Assembly (NCBI RefSeq): GCF_902506655.1
Contig: NZ_LR734808.1
Coordinates: 1,922,001 to 1,986,000 of the forward strand
DNA length: 64,000 nucleotides
Reading direction: 5' to 3'
Origin: Marinoscillum sp. 108
GTDB taxonomy: Bacteria > Bacteroidota > Bacteroidia > Cytophagales > Cyclobacteriaceae
Shown here piece after piece: positions 8,745-17,119 of the stretch. Made by a program: the position numbers and the translations under genes. The stretch's first letter is position 1, and every line of letters begins with the position of its first letter. The notes under the pieces are model-generated. The model was not told the DNA's origin, searched no databases, and was given only the letters and a program-made list of their open reading frames with translations.

Positions 8745-10902
8745 ACTCCGGCTCTCGCACCCGTGGAGATACAAAGCACCCGTGCTTCTGGCCTGTGTGT
8801 ATATGGTATTTATCAAAAAACAGACCTCCTTATCAGAAATGGCACCCTGGTTGGGTTTGTCATTGGTCACTATTGTAGGTATTGCGGGCATAGGCTATCT
8901 TATCAATGATTTTTCCGACAGACAGTCAGACGGAAAAGCCGGAAAACCCAACTTCTTTATTGATACAAGCCAACTGAAGGTGGCTCTGTCAATCACTGTC
9001 CTCACTTGCTGCGCCATCGGTCCTTGGTATTTCTTTCCAATGGACAGGCTTAGCTGGGTTCTGTTTACTGGCGAACTGGTCTGCTTTATTATCTACTCCT
9101 TGCCCCCATTCAGGCTCAAAAAAAACATCTGGGTGGCTCCTATTCTGGACGCTCTATATGCCCATGTATTGCCCGTAATCCTGGCCACCCATACCTTTCT
9201 GCTCATTACTCATGCTGAATTTTCCTTCCTCCATATGGCTGCCCTTGTATCATGGCAGCTGACACTGGGCATTCGTTTGCTCATCAACCATCTGGTAGAA
9301 GACCGACCACATGATCTTTTGAATTATCACACACTGGCTACTCAGTACAGTGCCCACCGGATTCGTAGATTCCTTTGGTACACGATGTTGATAGAATTAC
9401 TTCTGTTCACATCGGTACTATTCTTCGCTTCCAACTTGTTCATTAGTATATCGACCGGCTTGGTACTGCTGGCCTTTACGCTCAAACAGAAATCACGGTA
9501 TTCTTTTGTGGAAAATGTACCTGATTCATTTTACCGCAAGCTATTAGGAGGAGGACTGACTGTCGTGCTTATCTTTACTCATGGCTCAGCCTATGTGCTC
9601 TTACTGATGATCCATATGATCCTTTTCCCTGTGGGTCAGAGCCACGAACTCCGAAAAGTACTAAGCAAGCTGTATCAAATAGGCTCCGTCATCGTCAATT
9701 ACGGTATCTATTACTTTAGAAGATTCGTTTTACGTCAATCAGAAAAACAAGCCCGCCGGGAATATTATGAGCAAGACCTAATCAATAAAACCAACCAAAT
9801 GAAGTCTGACCAACTGGGTAGCATCACTATTGCTAATTTGAATCTTAACAAGTATTCTGAAACATACATCCATGAATACAAGAATCAGTTGCCATATGGG
9901 GTAGACTTCCTCTACGGTGGCTACCCACCTGTTTTTGATGAATTTGGTCAACCATTAATTAAATCCAAAAGCTCCATCAACAGCAAGCGGCAGTTACAGG
10001 ATGCCATCGTGCAAAGACTAAACAAGACCAGATCGAGACTGGTACTGGCTCATTTTGGCCCCATGGCAGTCAGAATGCTCCCGATTTGCAGAGCTGCTGG
10101 AGTTCCCATGGCTGCCTATTTTCATGCATACGACGTTCACCACAAAGACCAATTAGAAGCGCACCTAGCGGGTTATTTAGATGTCTTCAATCATGCCCAT
10201 TTGCTCATAGGTAGCAGTCAGGAGGTGATCAAAAAACTCAATGAAATGGGTGCTCCGGAGCAAAAGTTAAAGTACCTGCCCGCATATGTCGATCTCACCC
10301 GCTTCACCTATGTCGATCATTCTTCGAACCAACCTAACCTCCTAAGTGTAGGAAGATTTGCGGATACCAAGGCTCCGCATCTGACCATATTAGCCTTTAA
10401 GCAAGTGTTGGAGGAGGTTCCCAATGCACGTCTGACCATGATCGGTGACGGTGAGCTGCTGGAAGCCTCCATATCACTGACCAAGGCCCTACAGATCGAT
10501 CATAGGGTGAGTTTCCCGGGCGCAAGATCTCCAATGGAAATTTATGAGGAAATGAAAAACAGCCGGGTATTTCTACAGCACAGCATCACCACTCCTCTGA
10601 ACCACGACAAAGAAGGCACACCGGTAGCCATCATGGAAGCCATGGCTTGCGGTCTCCCGGTTATCAGCACAGCCCATGCGGGAATAGCCGAACTCATCAG
10701 CCATGAGCAAAACGGGCTTTTGATACCAGAACTGGAAATCGCTCAGATGGCCGAACAAACCATCAGATGTTTGAAATCTGTAGAATTAAGTAAAAAGCTT
10801 GGGAAAAATGCCTCAGAAAGCATTCGCAGTAATCCTTTGATTACCGATCACATGCGGATAATCACTGAAATGATCAATCACTTTGGGCTGAAGCAAGGAT
10901 AG
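8710..10902 (+). CDS. Fusion of UbiA-type prenyltransferase and GT-B glycosyltransferase
   Basis: A 730-residue two-part protein. Residues 1 to about 310 are hydrophobic, with the UbiA first aspartate motif NDFSDRQSD (residues 66-74, NDxxDxxxD) and a candidate second motif EDRPHD (197-202, DxxxD). UbiA relatives such as decaprenyl-phosphoribose synthase join a polyprenyl chain to a sugar phosphate. After a charged linker, residues from about 370 form a group-1/GT4 glycosyltransferase, with VGRFADTKAPH and the EGTPVAIMEAMACGLPVIS donor-site motif around residue 640. The fusion suggests that making and extending a prenyl-linked sugar are coupled. An ATG at 8725 is an alternative start. The 3' end converges on the next gene by 29 bases. 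Confidence 0.78.
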   Translation: MSKRYMGHFWYKLRLSHPWRYKAPVLLACVYMVFIKKQTSLSEMAPWLGLSLVTIVGIAGIGYLINDFSDRQSDGKAGKPNFFIDTSQLKVALSITVLTCCAIGPWYFFPMDRLSWVLFTGELVCFIIYSLPPFRLKKNIWVAPILDALYAHVLPVILATHTFLLITHAEFSFLHMAALVSWQLTLGIRLLINHLVEDRPHDLLNYHTLATQYSAHRIRRFLWYTMLIELLLFTSVLFFASNLFISISTGLVLLAFTLKQKSRYSFVENVPDSFYRKLLGGGLTVVLIFTHGSAYVLLLMIHMILFPVGQSHELRKVLSKLYQIGSVIVNYGIYYFRRFVLRQSEKQARREYYEQDLINKTNQMKSDQLGSITIANLNLNKYSETYIHEYKNQLPYGVDFLYGGYPPVFDEFGQPLIKSKSSINSKRQLQDAIVQRLNKTRSRLVLAHFGPMAVRMLPICRAAGVPMAAYFHAYDVHHKDQLEAHLAGYLDVFNHAHLLIGSSQEVIKKLNEMGAPEQKLKYLPAYVDLTRFTYVDHSSNQPNLLSVGRFADTKAPHLTILAFKQVLEEVPNARLTMIGDGELLEASISLTKALQIDHRVSFPGARSPMEIYEEMKNSRVFLQHSITTPLNHDKEGTPVAIMEAMACGLPVISTAHAGIAELISHEQNGLLIPELEIAQMAEQTIRCLKSVELSKKLGKNASESIRSNPLITDHMRIITEMINHFGLKQG

Positions 10903-11731
10903 TATCCACCCGCTGTTCCCATTCCGGGTAGCCTGAAATACTCGAGATTCTGGTAAGAAACAAATCCTCAAAATCCAACCCATCAGTCCGCTGCATGTTC
11001 AGGTTGGTCATAAAACCATAGCAGCTATCCTGAAGATTCACCTGGAGGTTCACCATGTAATCACGCCTGTACCATGAAGCATTCAGAGTGGGCTGAAGTG
11101 GGCCGGAAACATAAGCAGGATTGCAAATTTCATACCCTGTATCCAGGTAAGTTTCAGGTAAATATAAGTTAGCCCAGGATGTGTCATTTATAAAATAAAA
11201 ATCATGGGTTCCCCCACTTGCCACGGCCTGAAGAAACTGAAAAAAATCACCGAGAGAATCTCCTTCAAAAAGTGCCGAATTATAATGTGCATCCTGAACT
11301 GAAACAAGCCCATCGGAGAGTTCCACCAGCGTAAGTTCGTGAGTGAATGGTGTATGCTCAATTCCAAAATTATAGGTGGCAGATTGGAAGCCCAGCTCCC
11401 GATAAACATCCCGGAGAAGGTAGCTTAACCGGCCGCATGAAATATGATAGATGGTTGTATCCATTTGCAACAGAAGATCCGATGGTAAACGCTGTCTCCA
11501 GTCAGGAAATCGCTCATCAAAGGCAATCTCAGCCGTAGGATCCAGTGCTCTGTGAGCATAAAGTGATAAGTGCCTTCTCACCACATTGACCTGATCAGAC
11601 TCCTTCATCCGATCAAATAACAGTGGATCGAGATGAAGTGCGGAGATCGTTCCCTTGCGTTCATTTTCACCAGATTCACATGCCCACTGACAAGTCAACA
11701 ACACTATAAAAAACAGGCTACCCCTCCACAT
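10874..11731 (-). CDS. Exported transglutaminase-like protein
   Basis: A 285-residue protein with an N-terminal hydrophobic signal (MWRGSLFFIVLLTCQWAC) that may be a lipoprotein signal, although the lipobox is poor. The middle shows the spacing of a transglutaminase-like triad: Cys in ISCGRLSYLLRDVYRELGF, His in THELTLVEL, and Asp in VSVQDAHYN. Such folds act as cysteine proteases or amide-modifying enzymes. It is transcribed against the polysaccharide operon and overlaps the UbiA-GT gene tail to tail by 29 bases. I do not know its substrate, and the family call rests only on this triad. Confidence 0.5.
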   Translation of the reverse strand: MWRGSLFFIVLLTCQWACESGENERKGTISALHLDPLLFDRMKESDQVNVVRRHLSLYAHRALDPTAEIAFDERFPDWRQRLPSDLLLQMDTTIYHISCGRLSYLLRDVYRELGFQSATYNFGIEHTPFTHELTLVELSDGLVSVQDAHYNSALFEGDSLGDFFQFLQAVASGGTHDFYFINDTSWANLYLPETYLDTGYEICNPAYVSGPLQPTLNASWYRRDYMVNLQVNLQDSCYGFMTNLNMQRTDGLDFEDLFLTRISSISGYPEWEQRVDTILASAQSD

Positions 11732-11894
11732 ATCGCTAAACTAATGAAGGAAAATCAAAAACTGCATGCCCTGATTTTATTCATCCGGCCGGACTCAAAA
11801 CTGTATTCCTGTTTGACAGGATACCCCAAATCATAAGTATCTTTATCCGTTCGCATACCTAATTGGTCATGCAAGCATTTCTTATTTATCATTT

Positions 11895-12848
11895 GTGAAA
11901 CAACCTACACTTAGCATTATACTTTGCGGCAGAAATGACCGATACGGCGATGACTTCATTGACCGACTGAAGCGAAGCCTTTTATGGAATGCCCAACTTG
12001 CAGCAAAACATCACATCCAGACTGAATTGGTTTTTATCAATTATCACCCTGAAGAAAATCAAAAATGCATCTCATCACTGGACATCTGGCCCACTTCCGA
12101 TTATTGGAACTCCAGGGTCATTACGGTACGGTCAGCATCCGATGCCTTTCTTGAATTCCCTGCAAAAAACATTGGGATCAGGCGGGCACGTGGACAATAC
12201 TTTCTGATAACCAATGCAGATATTTTACTTCCGGAACTGTTTTTCTACTCTTTTCATCAATGGATTAAGCAAAGCAATACTATTTATCGAGCCGACAGGC
12301 TCAACGTCTCCAGGAGATACAACACCGAAGCTGCACTGATAAACACGGCAGATGAATACTGCGTGAAAGGTGGGATTTTTTATCGCCCCCTTATGATTCC
12401 TCATGGGCTATATTCTGCACTCCTCCCTACCTATCTTGGTGCCAGGAGAGCGGTCTATTCGTGCCTCCCATTTCTCCTGACACCTAGTGAGCAATTCTTG
12501 CTCAAACACCATTTTACAGCATCTGGTGACTTCACATTGGCACATCGGGATGTCTGGCATCGCATTCAGGGGTTTAGAGAACACACTCCCATCAGTACTC
12601 ATGTTGATTCCCTATGGCTGGTCAAGGCACTGAGTCACCAAATAAACTTACAAGAACTACCAATAGCCGTCCTGCACCAAAGCCATGAAAGGCGGCATAA
12701 TTTTTCATCTCCCAGTCAGGAAATGAATCAAATGTGGTCTATTTTGCAGAACCAAATCAGCGAGTACCTCGCTACCCGCACTCCAATAGTAGACACCACC
12801 GATCAATGGGGAAACCCGGAGATCAACTACCCAGAAGATAGTATCTAA
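11895..12848 (+). CDS. GT-A-like glycosyltransferase
   Basis: A 317-residue protein starting with SIILCGRNDRYGDDF, the first-strand motif of family-2-like glycosyltransferases, followed by AKNIGIRRARGQYFLITNADILL, where TNAD is the DxD-like site. The only in-frame start after the upstream stop is the GTG at 11895. It is paralogous to the next gene: SIVAASRNDNHGGD and TNVDLLF sit at matching positions. The stop overlaps that gene by one base (TAATG). It probably adds one sugar of the repeat unit, but donor and linkage are unknown. Confidence 0.68.
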   Translation: MKQPTLSIILCGRNDRYGDDFIDRLKRSLLWNAQLAAKHHIQTELVFINYHPEENQKCISSLDIWPTSDYWNSRVITVRSASDAFLEFPAKNIGIRRARGQYFLITNADILLPELFFYSFHQWIKQSNTIYRADRLNVSRRYNTEAALINTADEYCVKGGIFYRPLMIPHGLYSALLPTYLGARRAVYSCLPFLLTPSEQFLLKHHFTASGDFTLAHRDVWHRIQGFREHTPISTHVDSLWLVKALSHQINLQELPIAVLHQSHERRHNFSSPSQEMNQMWSILQNQISEYLATRTPIVDTTDQWGNPEINYPEDSI

Positions 12849-13876
12849 TGAATCCGTATTTATCTATTGTTGCAGCCAGCCGTAATGACAATCATGGAGG
12901 GGATCTTACCAATCGCATGGAGGTGTTTTTACGCGGTTTATATCACCAGCTGAGTCAGTATCATTTACCAACTGAAATCATCATTGTGGAGTGGAACCCA
13001 CCCTCCGACCGACCCGGACTCTCGGCTATATTGCCAAAGCCACCTTCCAATGGTAACATCATACTACGAATCATTACCGTACCCTACGAAATACACGCTC
13101 AGTATAAAACCTCCAGTCATCTCCCCCTCTTTCAGATGATTGCCAAAAACGTTGGGATAAGACGTGCCAAAGCCCCATTCATTTTATGCACCAATGTGGA
13201 CCTGCTTTTTTCCAGCAAACTGGTTCATTTTTTGGCTTCAAAAAAGTTAAAAAAAGGTACCTACTATCGGTGCAACCGGTGTGACATTCCGAAAGAGATT
13301 GACTACAGTGCTGAGATCCCGGTTCTGCTGAAGTTTGCCAGAAAAAACATCATACAAAGACTCGGGAAAAATCGGCTCTACCCCAATTTCAATGGCCAGA
13401 GTAAGTGGTGGTACCACAATATTTTAACACTGGGAATGGTGTGGGGTATTGCGCTCATTAAAAGGTTCACCGAGTCCAGACTGACAACCACCATCGAAAG
13501 TGCAGACACCTGGGCTTGCGGAGACTTTACCCTCATGCATCGCGAAGACTGGGAAAAGATCAATGGCTATTTCGAATTGGATGCCTATTCAATTCATATC
13601 GACAGCCTGGCCCTTTTTGCCGCCCTGGGACAGGGTATTCATCAAAAAATACTTGCACCTGAACTGTGTATTTTTCACATTAGCCACCGAGCTGGCTGGG
13701 AACTACAGGATCCCATGCAAAAAATAAAGTTTGACATTCAAATGCCCATGCTGGACTGGAATACTGCCAAAGCCGCTTGCGAACATATGCTTAGAGAGCA
13801 AGTGGTATTACCAATCAATGGGCCAGACTGGGGTCTGCTGGGCAGGACGCTGAATGACACCACAATAACTGGATAA
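12848..13876 (+). CDS. GT-A-like glycosyltransferase, paralogue of the preceding gene
   Basis: A 342-residue protein with SIVAASRNDNHGGDLTNR at the N-terminus, AKNVGIRRAKAPFILCTNVDLLF (DxD-like TNVD) near residue 105 and WACGDFTLMHREDW near residue 220. The last matches ASGDFTLAHRDVW in the preceding protein and probably forms the acceptor side. The ATG shares its first base with the upstream TAA, so the two are translationally coupled. They may build successive linkages of one glycan. Confidence 0.68.
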   Translation: MNPYLSIVAASRNDNHGGDLTNRMEVFLRGLYHQLSQYHLPTEIIIVEWNPPSDRPGLSAILPKPPSNGNIILRIITVPYEIHAQYKTSSHLPLFQMIAKNVGIRRAKAPFILCTNVDLLFSSKLVHFLASKKLKKGTYYRCNRCDIPKEIDYSAEIPVLLKFARKNIIQRLGKNRLYPNFNGQSKWWYHNILTLGMVWGIALIKRFTESRLTTTIESADTWACGDFTLMHREDWEKINGYFELDAYSIHIDSLALFAALGQGIHQKILAPELCIFHISHRAGWELQDPMQKIKFDIQMPMLDWNTAKAACEHMLREQVVLPINGPDWGLLGRTLNDTTITG

Positions 13877-13904
13877 CCAGGAGTTGTAAAATAGATATTT
13901 GAAC

Positions 13905-14885
13905 ATGCGTAAATACATACTTGTTTGTGGAGGAAGTGGTTTTATCGGGACACACCTGATCAAAAAGCTGGTAAACGAGGGACACAAGGTACTTTCAGTA
14001 GACATTTCAAATCCCATGCATCAGGAGAGCATCAACTTTGAGTTTATTCAGGGTGACTTGAGGGACTACTCCAAATGCATGGAAATAATGAAAAACGGCC
14101 CATTTGATGAAATCTATCAACTGGCAGCAGACATGGGGGGTGCCGGGTACATATTCACTGGTGACTCTGATGCTGACATCATCACCAACAGCGCTCTGAT
14201 CAACATCAACATTCTCAAATGCTGTGTAACCTTTGACTGTAAGAAAATCTTCTATTCATCCTCTGCCTGCATCTATCCTCAACATAATCAGCTAGATGCT
14301 TTAAATCCATACTGTGAAGAATCTTCGGCCTATCCAGCCGATCCTGATAGTGAGTACGGGTGGGAAAAATTATTCAGCGAACGCTTGTATTTTTCTTATC
14401 AGAAAAATTACGGTATCGATGTAAAAGTGGCCAGGTTTCATAATGTATATGGCCCGTTTGGTGCCTGGAATAATGGTAAAGAGAAAGCGCCATCAGCCAT
14501 CTGCAGAAAAGTAGCCGAAGCTACCAACCCGGGTACCATCGAAATCTGGGGTGATGGAAACCAGACTCGTACATTTTTGTATATTGATGACTGCCTGGAT
14601 GGTGTCCAAAAGCTTATGGATTCGAACTTTCATGGCCCATACAACATTGGTTCCGAAGAGTTGATTTCCATCAATAACCTGGCCAAAATGGCCATGGAGA
14701 TTTCAGGAAAGGATTTGAAATTTGAACATATAGAAGGCCCCATGGGTGTAAGGGGAAGATCCTCGCACAACCTCAAAGTACGCAGCGACCTGGGATGGCA
14801 ACCTGAAACCTCTCTTCAGGAAGGCCTCGAAAAAACCTTTCACTGGATCAACCACCAGGTACAAGAGGCCTTGCAAACAAAATAA
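13905..14885 (+). CDS. GDP-mannose 3,5-epimerase
   Basis: A 326-residue short-chain dehydrogenase/epimerase. The NAD loop is GGSGFIG (residues 9-15). The catalytic set of plant GDP-mannose 3,5-epimerase is present: Cys122 in SSACIYP, Tyr151 and Lys155 in YGWEK, and Lys194 in GKEKAP. RFHNVYGPFGAW, GDGNQTRTFLYIDDC and GPMGVRGR also match that family closely. The product would be GDP-L-galactose (or GDP-L-gulose), a rare donor in bacteria. The frame is open from a TTG at 13899, but the ATG at 13905 gives the standard N-terminus. Four bases separate it from the next gene, suggesting an operon. Confidence 0.85.
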   Translation: MRKYILVCGGSGFIGTHLIKKLVNEGHKVLSVDISNPMHQESINFEFIQGDLRDYSKCMEIMKNGPFDEIYQLAADMGGAGYIFTGDSDADIITNSALININILKCCVTFDCKKIFYSSSACIYPQHNQLDALNPYCEESSAYPADPDSEYGWEKLFSERLYFSYQKNYGIDVKVARFHNVYGPFGAWNNGKEKAPSAICRKVAEATNPGTIEIWGDGNQTRTFLYIDDCLDGVQKLMDSNFHGPYNIGSEELISINNLAKMAMEISGKDLKFEHIEGPMGVRGRSSHNLKVRSDLGWQPETSLQEGLEKTFHWINHQVQEALQTK

Positions 14886-14888
14886 AGA

Positions 14889-15998
14889 ATGGCTAATAAT
14901 AGTATAGGATTAATAGGTCCCGGGAGACTAGGGCTGTGCGTGGCATTACTTTTAGAACAAAAAGGCTACTCCGTAACGGCCATAGAGCAGAATCAGCGCT
15001 ACCTGGAAGCTCTTCAGACCAAATCGTTTGACAGCCCTGAGCCTGAAGTAAACGAACTCTTGAGAACCAGTAAACACCTCCGGTTTTCTTCAGACCTCAA
15101 GGAGTGTCTCACAGAGGATCATGAATTGATCTTTATTTATGTACCCACTCCTGAAAATGACCAGGGATATGATCATTCCATTCTAAAGGGGGTACTGGAG
15201 GCTATCATGAACCAGGGTGAACGCAAGCATCCTGTGACCCTTGTGGTGGGGTGTACCACTTTACCTGGCTTTAATCAAACCATAGAGGAGCGACTCAAGG
15301 CACTCAATTATCATCTCGTATATAGTCCGGCATTTATCGCACAGGGCACCATAGTAAAAAACCTCCAACACCCGGATATGTTGCTTTTTGGAGCATCAGA
15401 TATGACCTATGCACTGAAAACAGAAGTCATAATGAGTCAGATAGCGCTAAATCATCCGCAAGCACATCATATGAGCCTTATTAGTGCTGAGATCACCAAG
15501 CTCGCAACCAACTGCTTCCTAACAGCCAAAATTGCCTTTGCCAATGCCATAGGTGACCTGGCCAGCCAATCAGGTGCTGATCAAAAAGCCATACTGGGAG
15601 CCATAGGCTCTGACTCCCGAGTGGGTCATAAATACCTCAGCTACGGGTATGGATTTGGCGGGCCATGTTTCCCCAGAGACAATCGGGCACTTAATTATTT
15701 TGCACGAGAGGCTGGATATACGCTGCAGATCAGTGAAGCCACGGAACGCGCCAATGAACAGCATACAGACTTTCAAATCGCTCAGTTACTTCAAACCACC
15801 AGTCAGCAGGAAGAAATATACTTTGATCACGTCACCTACAAACCAGGCACAGATATTCTTCAGGAATCACAGCAGCTCAAAATCGCCTTGGCTTTGGCCA
15901 AAGAAGGGAGATTAATCAAGGTATGTGGTTCATCTAAAGTGGTTCAGACCCTCAAGAGTACCTACGGGAATGTGTTTCGTTATGAGGTGAAAAACTGA
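14889..15998 (+). CDS. UDP-glucose/GDP-mannose dehydrogenase-family protein
   Basis: A 369-residue nucleotide-sugar dehydrogenase with Rossmann loop GPGRLGLCVA at the N-terminus, IYVPTPEND, AEITKLATNCFLTAKIAFAN and the active-site cysteine segment GFGGPCFPRDN. Enzymes of this family oxidise the sugar C6 of UDP-glucose or related donors to the uronic acid. At 369 residues it is shorter than the usual 420-450, so the C-terminal domain is reduced, and the usual lysine after the cysteine (GGxCxxKD) is arginine here. It is in the same operon as the epimerase, and its 3' end overlaps the opposing aminotransferase by 19 bases. Confidence 0.78.
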   Translation: MANNSIGLIGPGRLGLCVALLLEQKGYSVTAIEQNQRYLEALQTKSFDSPEPEVNELLRTSKHLRFSSDLKECLTEDHELIFIYVPTPENDQGYDHSILKGVLEAIMNQGERKHPVTLVVGCTTLPGFNQTIEERLKALNYHLVYSPAFIAQGTIVKNLQHPDMLLFGASDMTYALKTEVIMSQIALNHPQAHHMSLISAEITKLATNCFLTAKIAFANAIGDLASQSGADQKAILGAIGSDSRVGHKYLSYGYGFGGPCFPRDNRALNYFAREAGYTLQISEATERANEQHTDFQIAQLLQTTSQQEEIYFDHVTYKPGTDILQESQQLKIALALAKEGRLIKVCGSSKVVQTLKSTYGNVFRYEVKN

Positions 15999-17113
15999 AT
16001 CACAGCAGCCACCACCCTATCCAGCTGATCAGGCGATATTCCAGTAAATAGAGGTAGTCTCAGGAGATGCATCCCGGCGATAGAGGTGTGATGATCATCA
16101 CCAACAAACCGGCCAACCTTACTACCAAATACAGATCGATGCAACGGGAAGTAATGGAATTGTGCTTCTATACTCTGTGCGTTCAGATAGGCACGCAGCT
16201 GATCTCTGATGGATTGATCATCTAGTATCAGGTAAAATAAATGCGCGTTGTCTCCTTCTTTCAAAACAGGAGGTACCGAAAAAAATCCCTTATCCGCATA
16301 AGGCACCAATTGATCATGATACCTCCGCCAAGCGGATCTTCGGTCTGAAGTAATTCGCTCGAGATCTTCCAGTTGAGGAAGTAAAATGGCGGCCTGTAGC
16401 TCAGTGAAGCTTGCTTTCAATCCCAGTCCAACCCACTCGTAGTGAGAAGTTTTGTTCCGATCAAAATCCAGTCTATTGGTGCCCAAATTCATGAGCTTTT
16501 CTACCTGCTCTAACGAATCCTCTCCGTTGATAAGCAGTAGACCTCCTTCATGACAGGTAATGTTTTTTTGTTTCTCAAAACTAAATGCAGCATAATCGCC
16601 GAATGTACCCAGCCTACAACCCTGATGAACTGCGCCCATTCCATGGGCATTGTCTTCTATGAGCTTCAGTTGGTGTTGCCTACAAAGTTCGCGCAGTTTT
16701 ACATAGTCGGGGGCCCATCCCCCATAATTGACAGCCACCACGGCTCTCGTACGATCCGTAATGGCCTCTGATACTTTATCCGCATCAATGCAAAAATGGC
16801 TGCCCTCCACATCTACAAAAACTGGAGCCGCTCCCTGTATTACAAAAGGCACCACTGTGGACACGTGTGTAAATGAGGGGAATATGATCTCGTCCCCTGG
16901 TCTGAGATTGAGAAGAATGGCACAGGCCCCAAGCGCTGTGGTACAGGAGTCCACAAAGTAGCGCTCACCTCCAAGGTGATTGAAAAACCAACCTTCGCAC
17001 CTCCTTGTAAGACTTTTCTTCCAAAAACTATCAGACGCACTTACTACTTCATTTATATACTTATTTTGCAGATCGGTCGGCGGACCGGATACGAAAGGAA
17101 CCTCGAAAATCAT
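15980..17113 (-). CDS. DegT/DnrJ/EryC1 sugar aminotransferase (WecE-like)
   Basis: A 377-residue PLP enzyme. PGDEIIFPSFTHVSTV, VDVEGSHFCIDADKV, IEDNAHGMGAVHQG and the PLP-lysine segment AFSFEKQKNITCHEGG follow WecE, which aminates dTDP-4-keto-6-deoxyglucose. LGTNRLDFDRNKTSHYEWVGLG also fits that subfamily. It should supply an amino-deoxy sugar donor for the polysaccharide, although dTDP-sugar genes (rmlA, rmlB) are not in the window. The start at 17113 lies only 6 bases from the likely start of the divergent GT-C gene. Confidence 0.82.
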   Translation of the reverse strand: MIFEVPFVSGPPTDLQNKYINEVVSASDSFWKKSLTRRCEGWFFNHLGGERYFVDSCTTALGACAILLNLRPGDEIIFPSFTHVSTVVPFVIQGAAPVFVDVEGSHFCIDADKVSEAITDRTRAVVAVNYGGWAPDYVKLRELCRQHQLKLIEDNAHGMGAVHQGCRLGTFGDYAAFSFEKQKNITCHEGGLLLINGEDSLEQVEKLMNLGTNRLDFDRNKTSHYEWVGLGLKASFTELQAAILLPQLEDLERITSDRRSAWRRYHDQLVPYADKGFFSVPPVLKEGDNAHLFYLILDDQSIRDQLRAYLNAQSIEAQFHYFPLHRSVFGSKVGRFVGDDHHTSIAGMHLLRLPLFTGISPDQLDRVVAAVIQFFTS

Positions 17114-17119
17114 ATACCA

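Noticed and set aside
16976-17119. N-terminal extension of the GT-C protein from a GTG
   Set aside because: It lies entirely within and opposite the aminotransferase N-terminal coding region; the extra residues look like antisense coding shadow.
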